Source: Rossellomorea sp036867415
GTDB lineage: Bacteria > Bacillota > Bacilli > Bacillales > Bacillaceae_B
Assembly (NCBI RefSeq): GCF_036867415.1
Contig: NZ_JBAJHU010000005.1
Span: 124,001 to 188,000, forward strand
Reading direction: 5' to 3'
DNA: 64,000 nt
Part shown: piece after piece, positions 34,840 to 43,153 of the stretch
Position numbering within the stretch: the stretch's first letter is position 1
Layout: every line of letters starts with the position of its first letter
Made by a program: the position numbers and the translations under genes
The notes under the pieces: model-generated
Told to the model about the DNA's origin: nothing
The model's database searches: none
What the model saw: the letters and a program-made list of their open reading frames with translations, nothing else

Positions 34840-36177
34840 ATGGGTATTGAAAATATGAAAATGCCGCAGTTAGGGGAAAGTGTAACAGAAGGTACAATTA
34901 GTAAATGGCTGGTATCGCCCGGTGATACTGTTAATAAATATGATCCGATCGCAGAAGTGCAGACGGATAAAGTAAACGCTGAAGTTCCTTCTTCTTTTAC
35001 AGGGACGATTAAAGAATTGATCGCTGAAGAAGGGGATACATTGGAAGTCGGCGAAATGATTTGTTCAATCGAAGTGGAAGGTGCAGGTTCTGCTCCTTCA
35101 GAAGAAGCTCCCAAAGAAGAGAAGAAGGAAACGGCTGAAACTGCAGATGAGAAACCTTCTGCAGCACCTGCGAAAAACCCGGCACCCAAGAAAGAAGCCG
35201 GAAATAAAGCAAGATACTCCCCGGCTGTATTGAAGCTTTCTCAAGATCACGATATCGACTTAAATCAGGTGGATGGTACCGGTAACGGCGGCCGAATCAC
35301 AAGAAAAGATCTTAAGAAGATCATTGAGTCAGGCAATATCCCTAAGGCAGCAGATGCACCTGCTGCACCACAAACCGAAGCGCCTGCACCCCAGCAGACG
35401 CCTGTCAAAGAACAAGCACAGCTGACTGCAGCTCAGAAACAGGCAGCACCTGCGCCCAATGTACCAGTCATGCCGGGAGATATCGAAATCCCGGTCACAG
35501 GGATTCGTAAGGCAATCGCTTCCAATATGGTCAGAAGCAAACATGAAGCTCCTCATGCCTGGACAATGATGGAAGTGGATGTAACAAATCTTGTAGAATA
35601 CAGAAACACACTGAAGACTGAATTCAAACAGCGTGAAGGATTTAACTTAACGTTCTTTGCTTTCTTTGTAAAAGCTGTTTCACAGGCTCTTAAAGAATTC
35701 CCGCAAATCAACTCTATGTGGGCAGGCGATAAGATCATCCAAAAGAAAGACATCAATATCTCGATCGCTGTAGCAACAGACGATGCATTATTCGTCCCTG
35801 TCATCAAAACTGCAGATGAAAAAACAATCAAAGGCATTGCTCGTGAAATCACGGATCTTGCAGGAAAAGTACGAAGCGGCAAGTTGAAATCCGAAGATAT
35901 GCAAGGTGGAACATTTACAGTGAATAATACCGGGTCTTTCGGCTCTGTCCAATCGATGGGTATTATCAACTATCCTCAGGCGGCGATCCTTCAGGTCGAA
36001 TCGATCGTTAAACGTCCGGTTGTCATGAATAATGGTATGATTGCCGTCCGCGATATGGTGAATCTCTGTCTTTCACTTGATCACCGGGTGCTTGACGGCC
36101 TTGTTTGCGGAAGATTCCTCCAGCGTATAAAAGAAATACTGGAGAACACTTCGAAGGAAAACACTTCAGTGTACTAA
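34840..36177 (+). CDS. bkdB: Branched-chain 2-keto acid dehydrogenase E2 (lipoamide acyltransferase)
   Basis: Core of the complex; moves the acyl group from E1 to CoA. 445 residues after TAGGAGGG. The lipoyl domain (1-77) has the lipoylated Lys in QTDKVNAEV. It is followed by an Ala/Pro/Glu linker, the E3/E1-binding domain (ARYSPAVLKLSQDHDIDL, about 125-160), a second Ala/Pro/Gln-rich linker, and the catalytic domain (about 215-440) with the catalytic SLDHRVLDG. Last gene of the operon; branched acyl-CoA made here also primes iso/anteiso fatty acids. Confidence 0.96.
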   Translation: MGIENMKMPQLGESVTEGTISKWLVSPGDTVNKYDPIAEVQTDKVNAEVPSSFTGTIKELIAEEGDTLEVGEMICSIEVEGAGSAPSEEAPKEEKKETAETADEKPSAAPAKNPAPKKEAGNKARYSPAVLKLSQDHDIDLNQVDGTGNGGRITRKDLKKIIESGNIPKAADAPAAPQTEAPAPQQTPVKEQAQLTAAQKQAAPAPNVPVMPGDIEIPVTGIRKAIASNMVRSKHEAPHAWTMMEVDVTNLVEYRNTLKTEFKQREGFNLTFFAFFVKAVSQALKEFPQINSMWAGDKIIQKKDINISIAVATDDALFVPVIKTADEKTIKGIAREITDLAGKVRSGKLKSEDMQGGTFTVNNTGSFGSVQSMGIINYPQAAILQVESIVKRPVVMNNGMIAVRDMVNLCLSLDHRVLDGLVCGRFLQRIKEILENTSKENTSVY

Positions 36178-36221
36178 TAAGAGGATAGCGGCAAGTAAGC
36201 AATCCAATCACATATTGGAAG

Positions 36222-36251
36222 AGGGACTAACCTGAGCGGTTAGTCCCTTTT
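36222..36251 (+). terminator. Terminator of the bkd operon
   Basis: AGGGACTAAC (36222-36231) pairs with GTTAGTCCC (36239-36247), followed by TTTT. Confidence 0.85.
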
Positions 36252-36573
36252 CGTGTTCCTTGCATATGATTGATTTTACCTATGAATTATTGAGAAGCAT
36301 ATTTGATTCCGGGATAATGCACCGTAATATTCCCGAAAGAATATTATCCGGTATATACCAAATCCTTTCCTGGGCATCCTTTAGTGCAAGATTTATTACG
36401 ATAATATGGTATGTCCCTAAATGCTTATTTTTTTATTTTGAAAAATGTATCGACCCTCCCTCTCCTTCTTTTCACCCCTGTTTTCCAACTTGATCTTCGT
36501 GAATATGCCCATAGTTATGGAATGTCTGAGACTTTTCTCCTGAAGTGAAATAGGAAGAATCCGACCATTCGTT
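36252..36573. other. Non-coding spacer before the protease gene
   Basis: No gene is supported here. An open frame at 36260-36493 has no ribosome site and no recognisable protein features. A loose inverted repeat (CCGGGATAAT near 36310 and ATTATCCGG near 36343) is visible. The sequence is AT-rich and otherwise unremarkable. Confidence 0.5.
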
Positions 36574-36588
36574 CATTTTCTGAAAATT
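36574..36588. promoter_or_regulatory. CodY-binding box upstream of the secreted protease
   Basis: CATTTTCTGAAAATT matches the CodY consensus AATTTTCWGAAAATT at 14 of 15 positions. It ends 10 bp before the -35 of the candidate promoter. Confidence 0.7.
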
Positions 36589-36598
36589 CAGATTAAAA

Positions 36599-36626
36599 GT
36601 GACAAAATATTACAACATTTTACAAT
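36599..36626 (+). promoter_or_regulatory. Candidate sigma-A promoter of the protease gene
   Basis: GTGACA (36599-36604), 16-nt spacing, TACAAT (36621-36626), about 100 nt before the ATG. Confidence 0.5.
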
Positions 36627-36733
36627 TATAGTTGGTTATCTTTGGTTTAACACCTACATTTTTCCATGTTGGTGAATATCGTAGGGGAGGTGAATTTTGA
36701 AAGGAAACATCACAAAATTCGGGAGGGAATTCA

Positions 36734-39700
36734 ATGAGGGGAAGAAGTAAAAGAAAGTGGCTTTCAATCGTATTGACCCTAGTCATGTTCATTCCACTAA
36801 TGTGTCCATTTAACTCTAACGCGGCAAGTACCTCAATGCCAAGTCTGGCAAAAGAAAAAGCTTCTACATCAGTAAATGATACAGCAAAAGTGAGTCCGCA
36901 AGCGAAGATCACCTCTAAACTGCAGGAACAATTCAATAAGAATGAGCACGTCACATACTTAGTGAAGTTCAAGGAGCAGGTCGACACTAAGGGCGTAGCA
37001 AAAAAAGCGGCTGAAAAGGCTGAGAAACAAAAGCTTACAGCAAATAATAAAAAGCTGCTAAAGCGGAATATGGTTGTTTCAGAGCTGCGTGCCACTGCAC
37101 TTGAAACTCAAGCAGAAGTGAAAAAATACTTAAACAAGCAAAAAAAGAGCGGTGCTGTTAAAAATGTAAAGAACTTTTATGTCGTTAACGGTATGGCTGT
37201 AACAAGTACAAAGGAAGTCATGGAAAAGATCGCTCATTTCCCTGAAGTAGCGAAGATTTTACCAAATGAAACCCGCCAGCTCATCCAGCCGGTTAAAGCA
37301 GAGGGATCTGCAGCAGCACTGGATGTTAAAAAGGCTGAAAAAGCGGACAATAACCCATCTTCAATCGAGTGGAACCTCGAGCAAATCGGTGCTCCGGCCG
37401 TTTGGGATATGGGAATCGACGGTGCCGGGACAGTTGTAGCTTCCATCGATACCGGCGTTCAATGGAATCACCCGGCATTGAAAGAGAAGTACAGAGGATA
37501 TGATCCTCAAAATCCCGATACTCCGGACAATGAATTCAACTGGTTTGACGCAACTGCCGGTCAGGGTGCACCATATGATGATCAGGGACATGGAACCCAC
37601 GTAACCGGTACGATGGTCGGTTCAGAACCGGATGGAAGTAATCAAGTCGGTGTTGCCCCTGGTGCGAAGTGGATTGCGGTTAAAGCGTTCACTGCTGATG
37701 GGGGAACAGATGTGGATTTACTGGAAGCGGGAGAGTGGATCCTTGCTCCTAAAGATGCAGATGGAAATCCCCATCCAGAAATGGCTCCGGATGTTGTCAA
37801 TAACTCATGGGGCGGCGGACCGGGATTAGATGAATGGTACCGTGAAATGGTAACTGCTTGGAGAGCGGCAGAGATCTTCCCTGAATTCTCAGCAGGTAAT
37901 ACCACTTTATTCAATCCTGGAGGACCTGGTTCGGTTGCAACACCGGCGAACTATCCAGAGTCATTTGCAACGGGAGCAACTGACAGCAGTAATAATCTTG
38001 CAGGCTTCTCTTTACAAGGCCCGTCTCCTTATGATGAAGTGAAACCTGAAATTTCTGCTCCGGGCGTGAACATCCGTTCTTCCGTTCCGGGAAGCAATTA
38101 TGAAGGCGGATGGAATGGTACATCGATGGCCGGTCCTCACGTATCGGCAGTTGCAGCACTATTACGACAGGTTAATGCGGACTTGACTGTCGATGACATT
38201 GAAGAAATATTGACGTCTACAGCCATCCCATTGACGGACGGTACTTTCCCGGAATCGCCGAATAACGGCTATGGACACGGACTGGTAAATGCATTTGATG
38301 CAGTATCATCCGTGATGAGCGGTATTGGGAAAATTGAAGGAAATGTATCGAAAGAAGGGGATGATACGGAAGCCCCTGCCATTTCACATGACGCCCCTGG
38401 AGAAGCGTTTAAAGAAATGAATTTACCTCTTCAAGCGGATGTAAGTGATAACGTCAGTGTAACGAGTGTTTCTTTGAACTATCAGAACGCGGATGGTGAA
38501 TGGGTTTCCCTGGACGCTGTAAGAACATCCGGCGACTATACAGAAGGTTCTTATGATGCAGCCATTCCTGGTGAAGACTTAACTGGAGACAGCGTGAATT
38601 ACAAGTGGAGTGCGTTGGACTTTGGCGGGAATGAAATTGAGAGTGATACTTATACAGTACCTTTACTGCCTGGAATCTCAGTAGGATACGAACAGGATTT
38701 TGAATCATCTCCGGCAGGCTGGACTTCTTATGGAGAAGCGAACAGCTGGGAGTGGGGTGTTCCGACTACAGGTCCTGAGAGCGCAGTTTCAGGAGAGAAA
38801 GTGTATGCCACTAATCTGGATGGAAACTACGACAGCGGGGCAAATATGTCGCTGCAGATGCCTCCGATCGATTTGCCGGAAGGAAACAGCTACCTGCAGT
38901 TCAAGCAGTGGCATGAACTCGAACGTAATTACGATTATGGTCATGTATTTGTTTCCACAGACGGAGAGAACTGGACACAGGCCCTCCGAGTGAACAATGT
39001 GACAGACGGCTGGGTAGATGGTGAGGTTGACTTAAGTGGCTATGCAGGACAGCGTGTCTACGTAGCATTCAATGTGACTACCGATGGAAGTGTCGTCAAA
39101 CAAGGATGGTATCTGGATGATGTCAAATTAAGTGCAGAATCAATCCTTCCGTCCGGTAAAGCTCAATTAGGATTAAAGTCGAAGAGCGACAGCTCTTCAT
39201 CGGTTTCCAAGAAACCTAGTGTGAACCCAAGTAAAATTGAGATGATGAGACCTGTTAAGAAAGAAGCACCTGCGGATGGTACTGCACCAGCTCCGGTATT
39301 ATTACCGTTACAGGCTGAAGTGACAGTGCTGGAGACAGGTCGCTCTGCTTACACGGACCCTGCAGACGGATCTTATCAAATGACCCATGCAGCAGGTGAA
39401 TTCACCCTTCAGGCTTCAACTTACGGTTTCAAATCACAGACACAGAGTGTAAATGTGGAAGCAGACGCGACATCTGCAGCAAACTTCACATTGGAAGAGA
39501 TTCCACGTGGTAATGTGTCAGGTGTAGTGACGAATCAAGCTACAGGTGAACCGGTTGAAGGAGCGACAGTCTTCTTAATGGAAGATGCCGTCGTGACGCC
39601 GGCCGAAACAAATGCTGATGGTGAATACGAACTCGAAGCGTATGAAGGCGATTACACGCTTAAAGTCGTTGCTCCTTATTACTACAGCCAGGAAGCGAGT

Positions 39701-41092
39701 GTGACGATTGAAGGCGGGGAAGCTGTGACAGCCGATGTTTCCTTGGAACCATTCATCGGGTATCCTGGTGAAATCGGGTATGATGATGGAACTGCAGAAA
39801 ACGCACGGGCATTTTATGATGCAGGTAATGGATGGGCCGTGAAGATGTCACTTGAGGAAGGCAATGATTCCGCAATGGTAACGGGCGGACTATTCCGTTT
39901 CTGGGATACTGAATGGCCGGTGCCGGGCGGAACTGATTTCCAAGTGGAAGTATATGATGCTTCCGGAACTGACGGAGCACCTGGTAAGAAGCTTGCAGGA
40001 CCATTTGATGCCACTGCATTGCGAAATGGTGAATGGACGCATGTTGATTTAAGTGAACACGGAATTATGGTCGATGGAGACTTCTATTTGGTCTACATTC
40101 AATCGGCTCCAAACCCTAATTCACCTGGTCTGGGTACAGATGAAGACGGTGAGAATGCAGCACGCAGCTGGCAATTCGTCGGTGGTGCCTGGTCTCCTGC
40201 TCCTGAAGATGAGGGGAACTATATGATTCGCGCCACTGTTAATTATGAAGTAACAGCACCAGCCATTACTTCACCTAAAGACGGATCCTACACGAAAAAC
40301 GAGACGGTCACTGTCGAAGGGACATCATCACCTACGACCACCGTTCACCTTTTCAATGGGGAAGAAGAAGTGGCTTCTGCCGAAACGACTGAAGAAGGAA
40401 CATTTACTGCCGATGTTACCTTGAATGCAGGAGAGAATACGATTACAGCGAAAGCAGCCACGGAGCAAGGCATGACGGGGGCTTCCGAACCTGTTACTAT
40501 TACCCTGGATCAAGAGAAACCTGAACTTGCGATTACTTCTCCGGAAGAAGGGTTGAAAACAAATCGTGAAGCGATTACGGTCAAAGGAACCATCGCGGAG
40601 GATCATCTTGCCTGGGTAAAAGTAAACGGCGAAAAAGCCTCTGTAAAAGATGGGGAATTCAGCCATCGTCTTCTCCTGGATGAAGGAGAAAACGTCATCC
40701 AAGTCGTTGCAAAAGACAAGGCTGGAAATAAAAAGAAGAAAACGGTAACCGTCTATGCAAAGTTTGGCGATATCGAAATTGAAAATCTCCTTCCTTCTGA
40801 GGATAAGGAACTGAAAAAAGGTGAATCTGTGAAAATCGAATTTGACAGTGAGCCTGGTTTAGATGCAACATTCGTTATCCACATGCCGTTGACCAATGCT
40901 GGAGCACAATTGAATAATGCAACTGAACTTCCGATGATGGAAACATCTGAAGGACATTACGTGGGGTACTACACAGCAACTTCCAATGTGAAAGCACCTG
41001 GGGCAGTGGTCGAAGTGAAAATATCTGATGAATTTGGGAATGTCACCACTGAACGGGCAGAAGGCAAGCTATATATCAACACGAAAAAATAA
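36734..41092 (+). CDS. bpr: Secreted multidomain subtilisin-like protease (bacillopeptidase F type)
   Basis: 1452 residues after GGGAGGG. Signal peptide (about 1-31, cleaved near NSNAA), an I9-type propeptide (about 50-190), then an S8 catalytic domain with all three residues: Asp in SIDTGVQWNHP, His in DDQGHGTHVTG and Ser in NGTSMAGPHVSA. Downstream are a MAM/immune-inhibitor-A-like domain (QDFESSPAGW onward, about 655-800), two carboxypeptidase-regulatory-like beta domains (about 850-1005), another beta domain (about 1010-1170), and two Ig-like repeats beginning ITSPKDGSYTKNE and ITSPEEGLKTNRE. No LPxTG or S-layer anchor is seen. Architecture and length resemble B. subtilis Bpr (about 1430 residues). 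It would feed amino acids into the adjacent bkd and mut pathways (inference). Confidence 0.9.
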   Translation: MRGRSKRKWLSIVLTLVMFIPLMCPFNSNAASTSMPSLAKEKASTSVNDTAKVSPQAKITSKLQEQFNKNEHVTYLVKFKEQVDTKGVAKKAAEKAEKQKLTANNKKLLKRNMVVSELRATALETQAEVKKYLNKQKKSGAVKNVKNFYVVNGMAVTSTKEVMEKIAHFPEVAKILPNETRQLIQPVKAEGSAAALDVKKAEKADNNPSSIEWNLEQIGAPAVWDMGIDGAGTVVASIDTGVQWNHPALKEKYRGYDPQNPDTPDNEFNWFDATAGQGAPYDDQGHGTHVTGTMVGSEPDGSNQVGVAPGAKWIAVKAFTADGGTDVDLLEAGEWILAPKDADGNPHPEMAPDVVNNSWGGGPGLDEWYREMVTAWRAAEIFPEFSAGNTTLFNPGGPGSVATPANYPESFATGATDSSNNLAGFSLQGPSPYDEVKPEISAPGVNIRSSVPGSNYEGGWNGTSMAGPHVSAVAALLRQVNADLTVDDIEEILTSTAIPLTDGTFPESPNNGYGHGLVNAFDAVSSVMSGIGKIEGNVSKEGDDTEAPAISHDAPGEAFKEMNLPLQADVSDNVSVTSVSLNYQNADGEWVSLDAVRTSGDYTEGSYDAAIPGEDLTGDSVNYKWSALDFGGNEIESDTYTVPLLPGISVGYEQDFESSPAGWTSYGEANSWEWGVPTTGPESAVSGEKVYATNLDGNYDSGANMSLQMPPIDLPEGNSYLQFKQWHELERNYDYGHVFVSTDGENWTQALRVNNVTDGWVDGEVDLSGYAGQRVYVAFNVTTDGSVVKQGWYLDDVKLSAESILPSGKAQLGLKSKSDSSSSVSKKPSVNPSKIEMMRPVKKEAPADGTAPAPVLLPLQAEVTVLETGRSAYTDPADGSYQMTHAAGEFTLQASTYGFKSQTQSVNVEADATSAANFTLEEIPRGNVSGVVTNQATGEPVEGATVFLMEDAVVTPAETNADGEYELEAYEGDYTLKVVAPYYYSQEASVTIEGGEAVTADVSLEPFIGYPGEIGYDDGTAENARAFYDAGNGWAVKMSLEEGNDSAMVTGGLFRFWDTEWPVPGGTDFQVEVYDASGTDGAPGKKLAGPFDATALRNGEWTHVDLSEHGIMVDGDFYLVYIQSAPNPNSPGLGTDEDGENAARSWQFVGGAWSPAPEDEGNYMIRATVNYEVTAPAITSPKDGSYTKNETVTVEGTSSPTTTVHLFNGEEEVASAETTEEGTFTADVTLNAGENTITAKAATEQGMTGASEPVTITLDQEKPELAITSPEEGLKTNREAITVKGTIAEDHLAWVKVNGEKASVKDGEFSHRLLLDEGENVIQVVAKDKAGNKKKKTVTVYAKFGDIEIENLLPSEDKELKKGESVKIEFDSEPGLDATFVIHMPLTNAGAQLNNATELPMMETSEGHYVGYYTATSNVKAPGAVVEVKISDEFGNVTTERAEGKLYINTKK

Positions 41093-41107
41093 CAGATTCA
41101 GAGTGGG

Positions 41108-41136
41108 GAAGAGCCGGCATGCCGGCTCTTCTTTTC
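41108..41136 (+). terminator. Terminator of the protease gene
   Basis: Perfect 11-bp stem GAAGAGCCGGC (41108-41118) and GCCGGCTCTTC (41121-41131), followed by TTTT. Confidence 0.9.
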
Positions 41137-41180
41137 GTACATAAAGGTAAACCTGAAAATCCCCAATGAACAATCAGTAA

Positions 41181-41219
41181 TTGAAGATAACGCCAGTTTT
41201 TTATATACTAAAATAGTAT
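41181..41219 (+). promoter_or_regulatory. Sigma-A promoter of mutA-mutB-meaB with overlapping dyad
   Basis: TTGAAG (41181-41186), 17-nt spacing, TATACT (41204-41209). A perfect dyad, ATACTA-AAA-TAGTAT (41205-41219), overlaps the -10 and the predicted start site, as an operator would. Confidence 0.65.
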
Positions 41220-41298
41220 TGAATAAAAATTTTGAATTTTCATCAATTCATTCCAATATGAAGTGAGATAAATGGGATGGTTATGTTTACGAAAGTTT

Positions 41299-41313
41299 TT
41301 GAAAACGATTACA
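41299..41313 (+). promoter_or_regulatory. cre site (CcpA) in the mutA leader
   Basis: TTGAAAACGATTACA matches WTGNAANCGNWNNCA at every defined position. It lies about 85 nt downstream of the predicted start and 26 nt before mutA, a roadblock position. Confidence 0.75.
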
Positions 41314-41338
41314 ATTATCAGGGAGGAAGAGGGGTACT

Positions 41339-43153
41339 ATGAATCTAAGCAAAATGAAAGCACAGTCATTTTCTGCACCTTCCCTTAAGGAATGGCAGAA
41401 GGCTGCAGAAAAAGCGTTAAAAGGAAAAAGTGTCACTTCCTTACATACAAAAACTTATGAGGGGATCGATCTCAAACCTCTTTACCGGGTTGAAGACCTG
41501 CCGGAACTTGACCGGGTAGCATCTTATATTCCTGATATCGAGGAAAAGATGAATGAACCCAAAGATTGGTACATTGCACAAAATGTTAAAAGAAAGTCAT
41601 GGAATGAGCTTTCGGACGCATTGGGCGATGCCCTTTCAAGAGGACAGAATTGCCTATCTTTTTCCATTGATTCCCTTGAAGCGGATGAAGAATTTGATCA
41701 GTTCATACTGAATGCCGTCGAGGGTGCACACCCGCTTTTTAATATTGAGAAGAACAACCTGTCTTTTCTGGACCGAATGGCTGATTTGGCAGCGGGGAAT
41801 CCATCATTCCGGAACATCCATGGCGTTTTTGGATATGATCCGGTGTCGGCACATGGGTTTCGCCAACATGAAATCCCTTTTGAACAATGGTTCGAATCGG
41901 TAGAAAAAGCAGACATAGTGATGCCGGATGTGAAAACTGTGACAGTGAACACGGTTCCGTATCACCAATCGGGTTGCAACGCCATTCAGGAATTATCATA
42001 CGCTTTAAGTGAAGGGGTAATGTACATCGGGCGACTGGTCGATAATGGATGGACGCTTGAAAAGATCGCCAGCAAAATTCACTTTCATTTTTCAGCGGGA
42101 AGTCACTTTTTTATGGAAATAGCGAAATTGAGGGCATTCAAGAAACTGTGGCAGGAAATACTCACTGCTTATGGTCTCGAGCAGGATGTGGTCAGAAAAT
42201 CCATCTCCGTCAGTGCTGAAACATCAGGATTTAATAAATCCATGCTTGATTCACATGTGAACTTGCTCCGTTCAGGCGGGGAAGCATTTTCAGCGATCCT
42301 TGCAGGCGTCAACTATTTAACTGTCCATCCTTTTGACTCGATCAAAGGGGAAGCGGGACCGTTTTCTGAAAGGATCGCACGCAACATGCAGCTTATTCTC
42401 GGGGAAGAAGCACATTTAAACAAAGTGAGTGATCCGGGAGGCGGCTCTTATTATTTGGAGCGGCTGACTGAAGAAGTCGGTAAAAGGTCGTGGAGACACT
42501 TTCAATCTATCGATTCACGAGGCGGACTGCAGAGTCTTCTCTTATCCGGGGCGATCCGGGAAGAAGTCAACGAGGTGAAGGAGATCAGAATGGCTGACTT
42601 GGCAACCAGACAGCAATCCATGATCGGTACGAATATATACGCAAATCTCGAAGATGTCCTGCCGTCCGGCCGCGCAGAAGGAGGAGAACGTATATCCCTT
42701 CCATTCGAGCAGTTGAGAAAGCGTGCACAAGACTTGACCGAAAAAGGGATTGAGCCGAATGCAGGGATCATCGGATTGAAAGAATTGAAATCATTTAAAG
42801 CAAGGGCGGATTTTGTCAGCGGATTTCTAGCGACGGGCGGGATCCGCAGCATTGTCAGCCGGGATTGCTTTAGTAAGGAAGACATCCTGCGCTTTATTGA
42901 GGAAACAGACCTGCCCTATTATGTTGTTTGCGGAAAAGATGAAGATTATGAAGAATCCCTGCCCCTTATCTTGGAATTGGTAAAGAACCGGAATGCAGCG
43001 GTGAAAGTGGATATTGCCGGTCGTTTCGATGGCGGGAAGATGCATGAATGGGAAAGACAGGGGTTGAATGGCAGTATTTATTTCAAACAGGACATGCTCA
43101 TGAAACTAAACGGCTTACTGAGCATCTGGGAGGAGGAGAATCATGTTGAATAA
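41339..43153 (+). CDS. mutA: Methylmalonyl-CoA mutase, small (beta) subunit
   Basis: 604 residues after GGGAGGAAGAGGGG. TIM-barrel mutase domain (SFSAPSLKEWQKAAEKALKGK to about 430) and a short degenerate C-terminal B12-domain-like segment lacking the Asp-x-His-x-x-Gly cobalamin motif, as expected of the non-catalytic subunit. It pairs with MutB to convert methylmalonyl-CoA to succinyl-CoA. The last 11 nt overlap mutB. B. subtilis 168 lacks this operon. Confidence 0.93.
   Translation: MNLSKMKAQSFSAPSLKEWQKAAEKALKGKSVTSLHTKTYEGIDLKPLYRVEDLPELDRVASYIPDIEEKMNEPKDWYIAQNVKRKSWNELSDALGDALSRGQNCLSFSIDSLEADEEFDQFILNAVEGAHPLFNIEKNNLSFLDRMADLAAGNPSFRNIHGVFGYDPVSAHGFRQHEIPFEQWFESVEKADIVMPDVKTVTVNTVPYHQSGCNAIQELSYALSEGVMYIGRLVDNGWTLEKIASKIHFHFSAGSHFFMEIAKLRAFKKLWQEILTAYGLEQDVVRKSISVSAETSGFNKSMLDSHVNLLRSGGEAFSAILAGVNYLTVHPFDSIKGEAGPFSERIARNMQLILGEEAHLNKVSDPGGGSYYLERLTEEVGKRSWRHFQSIDSRGGLQSLLLSGAIREEVNEVKEIRMADLATRQQSMIGTNIYANLEDVLPSGRAEGGERISLPFEQLRKRAQDLTEKGIEPNAGIIGLKELKSFKARADFVSGFLATGGIRSIVSRDCFSKEDILRFIEETDLPYYVVCGKDEDYEESLPLILELVKNRNAAVKVDIAGRFDGGKMHEWERQGLNGSIYFKQDMLMKLNGLLSIWEEENHVE

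Noticed and set aside
36260..36493. Open frame of 77 codons after the bkd terminator
   Set aside because: No ribosome site, unusual composition (Cys, Trp, Phe-rich end) and it spans AT-rich spacer; nothing supports translation.
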